A stretch of 5,667 nt of DNA from an uncultured Lachnospiraceae bacterium (GCA_902773445.1 CACYEU010000212.1:1-5667), one strand, 5' to 3'. Positions 1-5,598 are shown, counted from the first letter of the stretch. The notes: a model not told the origin generated them from the sequence alone. Made by a program: numbers and translations.

Positions 1-1
1 A

Positions 2-130
2 AACGCGGCGTCAACCTTTAGCGGCGGACAGATGGCGCTGGCCGGCATCGGCGGCTTGCTGCTGGGCATCGCGGGCGCAACGCTCATATTTGCCAGAAAA
101 CGCAGGGAAGATGAAGCCGAAGCGGCATAA
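2..130 (+). CDS. C-terminal end of a surface protein with a sortase-signal-like tail (5' partial)
   Basis: Only the last 42 codons lie in the window; the frame is open from base 2 to the TAA at 128-130. The residues run from a small, polar Ser/Gly stretch into a hydrophobic segment of about 20 residues (roughly 11-31, rich in Gly, Ala, Leu and Ile), then a basic cluster ARKRRE and a short acidic/Ala tail. This arrangement is typical of the end of a Gram-positive cell-wall sorting signal, in which the membrane segment and positive tail hold the protein until sortase cleaves an LPxTG-type motif just upstream. The motif itself is not in the window, so a plain C-terminal membrane anchor is equally possible. 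The fragment is clearly GC-richer than the leftward genes beside it (40 of the first 60 bases are G or C). A hairpin terminator follows 41 bases after the stop. Confidence 0.6.
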   Translation, partial: NAASTFSGGQMALAGIGGLLLGIAGATLIFARKRREDEAEAA

Positions 131-166
131 AACGAAACGAAGGCTGAAACATGATGCTTAGCTAAG

Positions 167-197
167 AAAAGAGGAGTCCGTTGGGACTCCTCCTTTT
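167..197. terminator. Bidirectional rho-independent terminator between convergent genes
   Basis: A perfect 9-bp stem (GAGGAGTCC at 171-179 with GGACTCCTC at 184-192) closes a 4-base GTTG loop. On the plus strand it is followed by CTTTT, and on the minus strand by CTTTTCTT. It sits between the stop of the rightward surface-protein gene (130) and the stop of the leftward 141-residue gene (201), so it can end transcription from both sides. The T tracts are short, so efficiency is uncertain. Confidence 0.8.
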
Positions 198-200
198 AGA

Positions 201-626
201 TTATTTACTGGGTTTTACTATATTGATTTTGTCAAAATGAGGGATGCTCAGGTTGTCGATCCGCCATTCTTTGTTTTCTTTGATCATAAGAATATCAATG
301 GTTCCCGCAAGCTGTTCCTCGTATTTGAATCCGATCACTGCTTTGGCATTGCCGGAGTCTTTTACGATGTCTTTGACTGACCAGTCGCATTCTGACAACT
401 TGTCAAGCAGAAGCCTGACCAGGGAATGAGAGTCTTCTTCGGATTTCGAAGAAGACGGGGAAAACATGTTCACCAAGGTAGACCCCGTCTGAACAAGCTC
501 GACCTTCTTGAGTGCCTTGTCGGTGAGATAAGGCTTCAAACCGTCAAGGCCTTTCTTTTTCATGTCCAGAAAAGCTTTTCCGAGCACATACTCCGGGCTT
601 ATTTTTTTAAATAATCCAACTGCCAT
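201..626 (-). CDS. Hypothetical 141-residue soluble protein, possible NTF2-like fold
   Basis: I do not recognise a named family. The protein has no signal peptide or membrane segment and should be cytosolic. Residues about 10-80 look helical (VLGKAFLDMKKKGLDGLKPY, then a Ser-rich linker at 57-63 and another amphipathic helix at 67-80). Residues 82-135 look like successive beta strands, including an alternating AKAVIGFKYEE strand, a TIDILMIKENKEWRI hairpin and a final strand. Helices first, then a curved sheet ending in a 'xxWRIxx' strand, is the pattern seen in NTF2/DUF4878-like domains; this is fold guesswork. The ATG at 626 is supported by AAAGGAGA about 10 bases upstream. The gene starts 37 bases after the end of the short TetR-type gene and probably shares its transcript. 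The AT-rich leader contains a perfect inverted repeat next to the ribosome binding site. It ends at a shared terminator. Confidence 0.75.
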   Translation of the reverse strand: MAVGLFKKISPEYVLGKAFLDMKKKGLDGLKPYLTDKALKKVELVQTGSTLVNMFSPSSSKSEEDSHSLVRLLLDKLSECDWSVKDIVKDSGNAKAVIGFKYEEQLAGTIDILMIKENKEWRIDNLSIPHFDKINIVKPSK

Positions 627-640
627 AATCTGTATTCTCC

Positions 641-655
641 TTTCATTTTATGAAA
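641..655. promoter_or_regulatory. Inverted repeat abutting the RBS of the 141-residue gene
   Basis: TTTCAT-TTT-ATGAAA is a perfect 6-bp inverted repeat with a 3-base centre. In the leftward direction its right arm merges into the AAAGGAGA ribosome binding site. A protein bound here, or the small RNA hairpin it could form, would affect translation or transcription of the 141-residue gene. A further TATGAAAT copy lies at 669-676. The region is very AT-rich, so chance is a real alternative. Confidence 0.25.
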
Positions 656-663
656 TGACTTTT

Positions 664-996
664 TTAGATATGAAATACATCATTTCCGGTGTTTTTGCCG
701 AACAGGATACGAAATGTCTTTTCGTTTTGCTTCACAAAGTCAAAGAAAGAAGCAGTCGACAAAAGAAGCTGATCCTGATTCTGCCTGTCCAGTATTTGAG
801 GAGGCGTCGGGATCTGACCCAGAATATCCTGCTCGATTTCTTTGAGCAGGTCACACGGATCAGCATAATACTTATAAAATGTTGAGCGATGAACGTCAGC
901 TTCGGCGCAAAGGCTTGTCACAGAGATGGCTGCCAGTTCGTTTTGTTCCAGAAGATCCAGCAGAACATTCTGCAGCAGGCGTTTTGTCATGAGCAC
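664..996 (-). CDS. TetR/AcrR-type regulator, C-terminally short and probably truncated
   Basis: The N-terminal half is a clear TetR DNA-binding domain. A first helix TKRLLQNVLLDLLEQ leads into the helix-turn-helix at about residues 24-46, ending in the hallmark VHRSTFYKYYADPCDLL. The protein then stops at residue 110 after SFFDFVKQNEKTFRILFGKN, roughly where helix 6 should pass into the rest of the ligand-binding and dimerisation domain. Family members are usually about 180-200 residues, so about 70 or more residues are missing. Its ability to dimerise and bind an operator is doubtful, and it may be a decaying gene. The start is unclear. GTG at 996 or ATG at 990 have no ribosome binding site. 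The frame is open to 1035, and the only Shine-Dalgarno-like sequence (AAGAGG, 1032-1037) sits correctly for an ATA codon at 1023 that would add ISEKPANRR, typical family sequence. It lies between the YihY gene (51 bases from its stop to the ATA) and the 141-residue gene (37 bases), with no terminator on either side. Confidence 0.7.
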   Translation of the reverse strand: MLMTKRLLQNVLLDLLEQNELAAISVTSLCAEADVHRSTFYKYYADPCDLLKEIEQDILGQIPTPPQILDRQNQDQLLLSTASFFDFVKQNEKTFRILFGKNTGNDVFHI

Positions 997-1074
997 ACGT
1001 CGGTTTGCGGGTTTTTCACTTATGAGACATCCTCTTCAATCGATAAAAGCATCAACTGAATAGTTCGAAAAGCA

Positions 1075-1956
1075 CTAATCCGGCCGCTGATTCCTGCTCT
1101 CTTCCAGCGTACGGTTGAGGACAGCGCCGGCAAAGAGGATCATGACGATGATCCGGATCCACAAAAGCATCAGAAAGACTGCCGCCAGTGATCCGTATAC
1201 GCTCGAAGCGTGGTAAAACCGCGGGATAAAGAACGAAAACAGTTCGGTAAACGCCACCCAGCATACAACCGTGAGAAGAGCTCCGGGAAGCTGACTCTTA
1301 AGCTTTCTGCGTTTTGCGGGAAGAACAGCATAGAAAAGCAATACTACCAGAAGCGCAAACGCAATGACGGCCAGCGTGCTGAAATGAAAGATCGAGTCGA
1401 TATGTTTCCGCGTCGAAATCAGTTCTTCCGGATCGATGTCCTGTGCGGAACAGATGATATCGGCAATCGAGTTTCTGAGCATTTCGAAGACCAGCATCGC
1501 CGGAATCAGGATGATCAGCATCAGCGTAAAGAGCAGACGTTTCAGAATACCTCTTATATAGTCTTTTCCTTTGGCAGCCGGTGTTTCTTTTTCCTGCTCG
1601 TCGCTTTCAAGATGGTTCAGTCCCTTCTGGATCGCAGAGACGCCTCTGCTGGCTGACCATAAGGTGGTTACGGCTGCTGCCGAAGCCAGAAGACCGCCGG
1701 ATTGATTTTTCAGGTTTGACACCATCGCTTCAACCAGATTCTTAACAGGTTCAAGATCCGGCAGAATCCGTTCGATAATTTCCGCCACATCCTGTGCCGA
1801 GTATCCCGGAAGCAGGTTCACGATGGATATGATCAGGATCATGAACGGAAACAAAGCCGTCACGATCAGCAATGTCGAGTAACCGGAGTACGCCGGCATG
1901 CTGTTATCCCGAAACATTTTGATTCCGCGAAGGATCAGTTTTTTTGATCGACCCAT
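1075..1956 (-). CDS. YihY/virulence factor BrkB family membrane protein
   Basis: This is a 293-residue integral membrane protein of the YihY/BrkB (UPF0761) family. Members were once called ribonuclease BN, a label shown to be wrong for Escherichia coli YihY; the function is still unsettled. The family pattern is plain. The first segment contains AYSGYSTLLIVTALFPF (about 22-38). The C-terminal block starts with basic PAKRRKLKSQLPGALL (213-228), continues through a membrane segment to SSVYGSLAAV (251-260), and ends in a last hydrophobic segment closing with AGAVLN. I count about six membrane segments (near 24-48, 88-108, 138-160, 190-212, 224-246, 255-280), with a charged loop at 115-135. I chose the ATG at 1956 rather than the in-frame ATG at 2097. 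AGGGCGG lies 7 bases before it (1964-1970), the family homology begins there, and a good promoter sits inside the longer reading. Length is normal for the family. It heads a possible operon with the two genes to its left. Confidence 0.9.
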   Translation of the reverse strand: MGRSKKLILRGIKMFRDNSMPAYSGYSTLLIVTALFPFMILIISIVNLLPGYSAQDVAEIIERILPDLEPVKNLVEAMVSNLKNQSGGLLASAAAVTTLWSASRGVSAIQKGLNHLESDEQEKETPAAKGKDYIRGILKRLLFTLMLIILIPAMLVFEMLRNSIADIICSAQDIDPEELISTRKHIDSIFHFSTLAVIAFALLVVLLFYAVLPAKRRKLKSQLPGALLTVVCWVAFTELFSFFIPRFYHASSVYGSLAAVFLMLLWIRIIVMILFAGAVLNRTLEESRNQRPD

Positions 1957-2005
1957 ATCTGAACCGCCCTGTAAACACTGTAATCTGCTGCTCTTCTTTA
2001 GAATC

Positions 2006-2034
2006 ATTATATGCGAGACCGGATCTTTTTTCGA
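2006..2034 (-). promoter_or_regulatory. Sigma-A-type promoter of the YihY-family gene
   Basis: Read leftward, TCGAAA (2034-2029, 4 of 6 matches to TTGACA) is separated by exactly 17 bases from a perfect TATAAT (2011-2006). The predicted start of transcription is near 2000, giving a leader of about 40 bases before the ATG at 1956. The -10 box overlaps the in-frame ATG at 2007, so neither that ATG nor the one at 2097 would be on this transcript. Confidence 0.65.
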
Positions 2035-2062
2035 CAAAAATTTCATCAGCAGCGAAACTGCT

Positions 2063-2091
2063 CTCAAAAAACGGGCGGAATCTGTTACAAT
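2063..2091 (+). promoter_or_regulatory. Extended -10 promoter of the P-loop/membrane protein/cls operon
   Basis: TGTTACAAT (2083-2091) is an extended -10 element: TG, one base, then TACAAT with 5 of 6 consensus matches. The -35 position 17 bases upstream, CTCAAA (2063-2068), is poor, as is common for extended -10 promoters. Transcription would start near 2098, leaving a leader of about 58 bases before the ATG at 2156. It stands back to back with the leftward YihY promoter, with about 28 bases between the -35 regions, so one regulator could affect both. Confidence 0.5.
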
Positions 2092-2108
2092 GTACATAAT
2101 CAGTCAGA

Positions 2109-2118
2109 TTTGATCAAA
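2109..2118. promoter_or_regulatory. Palindrome TTTGATCAAA just after the predicted transcription start
   Basis: A perfect 10-bp palindrome lies about 11 bases downstream of the predicted start of the rightward operon, followed by a second perfect palindrome AACCGGTT at 2124-2131. The position would suit a repressor site. Both are short, and no regulator can be tied to them from sequence alone. Confidence 0.2.
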
Positions 2119-2155
2119 GGATGAACCGGTTATTTGCGGACGGGAAGGAGACACT

Positions 2156-3244
2156 ATGGAACAATATACATGTTTAGAACAGGTAATTCAGGATCCGTCA
2201 CTTGCCATATTGACCGACAGCATAACCAATCAGACAGAGCTCAATCAGGCATTCGTCAGATACAGGATCCTTCCGAAAAAACAGAAGAGGATCTCCAACT
2301 ATTATTCAAACAAATTTCTGGGGCACAATGTCCCCGAGATGTATGTGCTTTTGAGAGATAAGCTGATCGCCGACAGCGATATTCTCGGTCTGTTTAAAGA
2401 TGTGCAGCTGCCAAACGAAACTTTTGTGATCTCCGAGCCGGATCTTTATTACAAAGAAGACAGCTTCAATGCGGGAGATACCAACATCTGTTTTATTCTG
2501 GGCCATTCGGGAAGCGGAAAATCGATGATGGCAAGAACCCTTGAGGGAGACGATATTGACCATATCGAGCTCGACGATCTGCTTCTCGTCAAGGATCATT
2601 TCACGATGGGTGAACTGAAAGACTATTCCGATATGTTCTTCAGCTTTTTTAACGGCGAGGGAGCAAAGTATTATATCGGCGTCGAGGAAAGGGACAATCT
2701 CTCCAAGGAAGAGTACGAAGACAAGGTGTTTGTGGACTTCGTTGATTTCGCGATGAAATATGCCAAACAGCACATGGAAAAGAAATATATCATAGACGGG
2801 ATCTGGCTCTACCTCTATTTCGATGATCCGTCTTTCTTTGAGGATTATGCGGTGTTTATCAAGGGAACATCTTTCCTCAAGTCCAAGATCCGCGCGATGA
2901 AGAGAGAGATGAAGAGAGACAAGGAAACTCTTCAGGACAGGAAAGAGATGTTCGGAAGAGAAGCCAGAAACTATTTGCTGGACGAGGATAAGATCAACGC
3001 CTATCGCAAATTCTTTGGTGACAGCCCCGACACGGTCCGCAGAGAGGAAGAAAGCGAAGCCTCGAAGCAAGCCGAAGCCGCTGTCAATGAGCTGAATAGT
3101 ATTAATGTGTGCTTCGTCTTCAATGATGCTGACGGAATCAAAGAGATCATGAAAAGAGCTGAAGAAAGCACAGAACTGTCCAAATGGAACAAAATGAGGA
3201 TCATCAATGAATGCAAGTTCGCGTTGAACGACCACAGAAAGTAG
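2156..3244 (+). CDS. P-loop NTPase, kinase-like, function unknown
   Basis: This 362-residue protein probably binds and hydrolyses or transfers phosphate from ATP or GTP; the substrate is unknown. Residues 111-123 (a beta strand, then GHSGSGKS at 116-123) form a textbook Walker A motif. IELDDLLL (137-144) follows where small-molecule kinases carry an acidic substrate or magnesium residue. YIIDGIWLYLYF (211-222) resembles the Walker B-type strand of adenylate-kinase-like proteins, and KGTSFLKSKIRAMKREMKRD (236-255) is an Arg/Lys-rich stretch comparable to a lid. About 110 N-terminal residues, including a basic patch LPKKQKRISNYY, match nothing I know. The C-terminus (295-362) is charged and helical, partly coiled-coil-like. 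There is no signal peptide or membrane segment. AAGGAG (2145-2150) lies 5 bases before the ATG, which settles the start. It is first in an operon with a membrane protein and cardiolipin synthase, so a role at the membrane is possible but only by association. A kinase, a regulatory NTPase, or a Zeta-toxin relative are alternatives; the last lacks clear support. Confidence 0.85.
   Translation: MEQYTCLEQVIQDPSLAILTDSITNQTELNQAFVRYRILPKKQKRISNYYSNKFLGHNVPEMYVLLRDKLIADSDILGLFKDVQLPNETFVISEPDLYYKEDSFNAGDTNICFILGHSGSGKSMMARTLEGDDIDHIELDDLLLVKDHFTMGELKDYSDMFFSFFNGEGAKYYIGVEERDNLSKEEYEDKVFVDFVDFAMKYAKQHMEKKYIIDGIWLYLYFDDPSFFEDYAVFIKGTSFLKSKIRAMKREMKRDKETLQDRKEMFGREARNYLLDEDKINAYRKFFGDSPDTVRREEESEASKQAEAAVNELNSINVCFVFNDADGIKEIMKRAEESTELSKWNKMRIINECKFALNDHRK
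2897..2920 (+). repeat. Tandem 12-base duplication inside the P-loop gene
   Basis: ATGAAGAGAGAG (2897-2908) is followed directly by ATGAAGAGAGAC (2909-2920), differing only in the last base. It encodes MKRE-MKRD at residues 248-255, in the basic lid-like stretch. The length is a multiple of three, so the frame is kept. It looks like a slippage duplication, or simply a Lys/Arg helix with similar codons. Confidence 0.5.
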
Positions 3245-3930
3245 CTTCTTTTTTGCAGAATACAGACATGAAAACAGAGAGCAAACTGAAATACTGGATC
3301 AATGAGTACCGGACGGACCCGGAACTGAAGTCGCGGGTCAGACTGTACTCCGGCGCGCTGCTGAATGCGATATTTGCCGTTTTCAAGATTGCGACCGGAA
3401 TCATCTACCGCTCGGCGTGGCTGTTGGCAGCAGGGATCTATTTTCTGATCTTTCTGGCAGTCAGGATGCATGTGATCAACCTGGATCTCCGCGTTTTAAA
3501 AGGCGGAGCAGACCCTGATCACGAGAAAGAGTGGTCTTTCTACGGAAAGATAGGCTGGCTGATGTTTTTGATGGATCTCGGTCTGTCGGGCATTGTCGTG
3601 CAGGTGGTCAAAAATAACGAAGCCAACACGTATCCCGGCATCGTGATCTATATTATCGCCTTGTACGCGTTCTACCGGTATATCACGGCAGTGATCCGGA
3701 TCATCAAAGGAAGAGACGAAGAACGCGTCTACCTGTCGGCGGCGCGATCGATCGATATGAGCTTTGCAGTCACTGAAATTTTCACGCTGCAGGTGGCGAT
3801 GCTTTCGCAGTTTGGGCAGGGGCAGGATTTCCGAACAATGAACATTATCACCGGAACGGGTGTCGCGCTGATCGTCGCCGCGATTGCAATCGATATGATC
3901 GTGAGGTCAAGGCGTCACAGGAGATGCTGA
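3211..3930 (+). CDS. Conserved hypothetical membrane protein, six predicted membrane segments
   Basis: The protein resembles a common Firmicutes membrane family that I know only as uncharacterised; no function should be assigned. I count six hydrophobic segments, at about residues 43-65, 67-86, 112-133, 142-166, 181-200 and 210-231. Family-like signatures are RVRLYSGALLNAIFAVFKI at the first, the YRSAW turn, AARSIDMSFAVTEIFTLQ in the fifth with the following MLSQFGQG loop, and a basic end RSRRHRRC that should stay in the cytosol. The start is uncertain. ATG at 3211 has GAGGA 10 bases upstream and overlaps the P-loop gene by 34 bases. ATG at 3268 (KTESKLKYWI onward, 220 residues) starts 23 bases after the P-loop stop, keeps all recognisable family sequence, but has no ribosome binding site. 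Overlap or near-abutment implies co-translation with the P-loop protein, which might be its cytosolic partner (inference). Confidence 0.8.
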   Translation: MQVRVERPQKVASFLQNTDMKTESKLKYWINEYRTDPELKSRVRLYSGALLNAIFAVFKIATGIIYRSAWLLAAGIYFLIFLAVRMHVINLDLRVLKGGADPDHEKEWSFYGKIGWLMFLMDLGLSGIVVQVVKNNEANTYPGIVIYIIALYAFYRYITAVIRIIKGRDEERVYLSAARSIDMSFAVTEIFTLQVAMLSQFGQGQDFRTMNIITGTGVALIVAAIAIDMIVRSRRHRRC

Positions 3931-3989
3931 TGACTGCAAGATTTGTCACTTCGAAATCACAAACCGGAGACCAACAGGTCAATCTGTAG
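3930..3989 (+). CDS. Possible 19-residue micro-ORF coupled to the membrane protein gene
   Basis: The stop of the membrane protein gene and an ATG share a base in TGATG (3928-3932). AGGAG (3919-3923) lies 6 bases before the ATG, an ideal spacing, and the ORF reads MTARFVTSKSQTGDQQVNL before TAG at 3987-3989. An alternative in-frame ATG at 3924 directly abuts AGGAG and is too close to it. The peptide is polar with no membrane segment and matches nothing I know. It ends 20 bases before the cls start, so ribosome passage could couple cls translation to the upstream gene. The signals are good but the ORF is very short, and it may be non-functional. Confidence 0.3.
   Translation: MTARFVTSKSQTGDQQVNL
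3942..3963. promoter_or_regulatory. Imperfect 22-bp palindrome upstream of cls
   Basis: TTTGTCACTTC (3942-3952) and GAAATCACAAA (3953-3963) are inverted copies, matching at 9 of 11 positions around a TTCGAA centre. With no loop it is better suited to a dimeric DNA-binding protein than to an RNA hairpin. It lies within the micro-ORF, 47 bases before the cls start. No convincing promoter is beside it, so its role as an operator is speculative. Confidence 0.2.
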
Positions 3990-4009
3990 CATATAACGGA
4001 GGAAAAACA

Positions 4010-5587
4010 GTGGAAAACAACGAAGAGGGCATTGTCCGCCTTGCCAAACCAATTAAAAAAGGATTGCTGCGTCTGGTATTCAGCAGATTCTTTTTGATCA
4101 TCCTTCTGCTCATTGTTCAGATCGTCATTTCAGTGGGCGCTTATCTGTGGTTTTTTGATCACCTGCATATCCTGCTGTATATTCAGATCGCGTTCACATT
4201 CGTGATGGTTATTTATCTGTTTAACACCCAGATGGATTCTTCAGCCAAACTTACCTGGATGCTGATCATCTCTCTGATCCCGATCGGCGGCGCTTTGATG
4301 CTGTTCTTTACGCAGTCGAACATCGGACACCGCATGTCGACGGAGCTGACGAAAAAGCAGATCGATCGCACACGCCATATGCTTTCACAGCCGGAGAATG
4401 TACTGAGGGAGATCGAGCATGACGGATCGGGCGTCGATGACTTGAGCAAGTATCTGAATCAGAGCGGTTGTTTCCCGGTGTATGACCATACAAAGGTCAC
4501 ATATTTTGCCCTCGGAGAAGATAAATTCGCCGCCATGCTTAAAGAGCTGGAAAAGGCTGAGAAATATATTTTCATGGAGTATTTCATCGTCGAGGAGGGG
4601 TATATGTGGGGCCGCATTCTCGACGTTCTGACACGCAAAGCAAAAGAAGGCGTGGAGATACGCGTGATGTACGACGGCATGTGCGAGATATCGACGCTGC
4701 CGGCCGATTACTGGAAGCTTCTCGAAAAACAGGGTATCCGCGCCAGGGCATTTGCCCCGATCAAACCGGTCGTCTCCACGCACTATAATTACCGAGACCA
4801 CCGAAAGATCCTCGTGATCGACGGAAAGGTTGCGTTCAACGGCGGCGTCAATCTGGCAGACGAGTATATCAACCGCATTGAGCGTTTCGGACACTGGAAG
4901 GATACGGCTGTCATGCTGAAAGGCCCGGCCGCGCAGAGCTTTGCGCTGATGTTTTTGCAGATGTGGAATGTTCCCAACAAGGAGGAGCCGGATTATGACA
5001 CATGGCTGACAGGCATCAACGTCCGGCCGGAACCGGTCAAAGGGTATGTGATGCCCTACTGCGACTGTCCTCTGGACGGCTACAAAGTAGGCGAGTCCGT
5101 CTATATGGATCTGCTTTACCGGGCGACCGATTATGTGCATATCATGACGCCGTACCTGATCATCGACGACCGCATGAGGACCGCGCTTCAGTTCGCGGCG
5201 GAGCGAGGCGTGGATGTCAAGATCATCCTGCCGGGCATTCCGGACAAAAAAATGGCCTATTCACTTGCGAAAACGCACTATCGGGCACTGCATGATTCCG
5301 GTGTGAAGATCTATGAGTATACGCCGGGATTTGTACACGCCAAGGTCTTTGTCAGCGATGACATCAAGGCGGTGGTCGGCACGATCAATCTCGACTACAG
5401 AAGCCTGTATCATCATTTTGAGTGCGCGACCTATATGTATAAAACGGATTGTATAGCGGATATTGAGAAAGATTTCCGGAACACTCTCGCAGAGTGCCGG
5501 ACAGTGACGGCCGAGACGATCAAAAACGAAAAGATCTCTTACAAGATCACCGGAGTGCTGGCAAAAGCGATCGCCCCGCTGATGTGA
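4010..5587 (+). CDS. cls: Cardiolipin synthase (phospholipase D superfamily)
   Basis: This enzyme joins two phosphatidylglycerol molecules into cardiolipin and glycerol at the cytoplasmic membrane. The 525-residue protein has three N-terminal hydrophobic segments (about 27-49, 51-71, 80-101), the last two forming the phospholipase D N-terminal region, followed by two catalytic halves. The first HKD motif is HRKILVID with H264, K266 and D271, followed by GGVNLADEY (278-286). The second is HAKVFVSD with H443, K445 and D450, followed by GTINLDYRS (457-465). Both active-site halves are intact and the length fits Firmicutes enzymes of about 480-525 residues. The start is GTG at 4010, set by GGAGG at 3998-4002 with 7 bases between; the GTG may lower translation somewhat. 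The gene is last in the rightward operon, after the P-loop and membrane protein genes, with an 80-base gap holding a micro-ORF and a palindrome. PLD-family enzymes with other lipid substrates exist, but the overall pattern strongly favours Cls. Confidence 0.96.
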   Translation: MENNEEGIVRLAKPIKKGLLRLVFSRFFLIILLLIVQIVISVGAYLWFFDHLHILLYIQIAFTFVMVIYLFNTQMDSSAKLTWMLIISLIPIGGALMLFFTQSNIGHRMSTELTKKQIDRTRHMLSQPENVLREIEHDGSGVDDLSKYLNQSGCFPVYDHTKVTYFALGEDKFAAMLKELEKAEKYIFMEYFIVEEGYMWGRILDVLTRKAKEGVEIRVMYDGMCEISTLPADYWKLLEKQGIRARAFAPIKPVVSTHYNYRDHRKILVIDGKVAFNGGVNLADEYINRIERFGHWKDTAVMLKGPAAQSFALMFLQMWNVPNKEEPDYDTWLTGINVRPEPVKGYVMPYCDCPLDGYKVGESVYMDLLYRATDYVHIMTPYLIIDDRMRTALQFAAERGVDVKIILPGIPDKKMAYSLAKTHYRALHDSGVKIYEYTPGFVHAKVFVSDDIKAVVGTINLDYRSLYHHFECATYMYKTDCIADIEKDFRNTLAECRTVTAETIKNEKISYKITGVLAKAIAPLM

Positions 5588-5598
5588 CGGAGCAGACG

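Noticed and set aside
1024..1074. Promoter or terminator between the YihY and TetR-type genes
   Set aside because: No stem-loop with a T tract is present, and candidate -10/-35 pairs match only about half of the consensus.
1075..1956. Calling the YihY-family protein ribonuclease BN
   Set aside because: That older label came from a misassignment; true RNase BN is a different, metallo-beta-lactamase protein. This one is a multi-pass membrane protein.
1957..2097. A 47-codon N-terminal extension of the YihY-family gene
   Set aside because: The extension contains the gene's probable promoter, has no ribosome binding site at 2097, and is not part of the YihY family homology.
2306..3235. A 309-codon open frame on the minus strand opposite the P-loop gene
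   Set aside because: It lies wholly within a gene with a Walker A motif and strong SD, starts at a GTG without a ribosome binding site, and its protein shows no domain pattern. It is a mirror frame.
3969..3980. Small GACC-AACA-GGTC hairpin before cls
   Set aside because: Only four base pairs and no T tract; too weak to call a terminator or attenuator.
3991..3997. TATAAC as a -10 box of a separate cls promoter
   Set aside because: It directly abuts the GGAGG ribosome binding site, so the transcript would lack the SD, and there is no -35 at the right distance.
4385..5140. A 251-codon open frame on the minus strand inside cls
   Set aside because: It is antisense to the catalytic region of an intact cardiolipin synthase and has no recognisable protein features.
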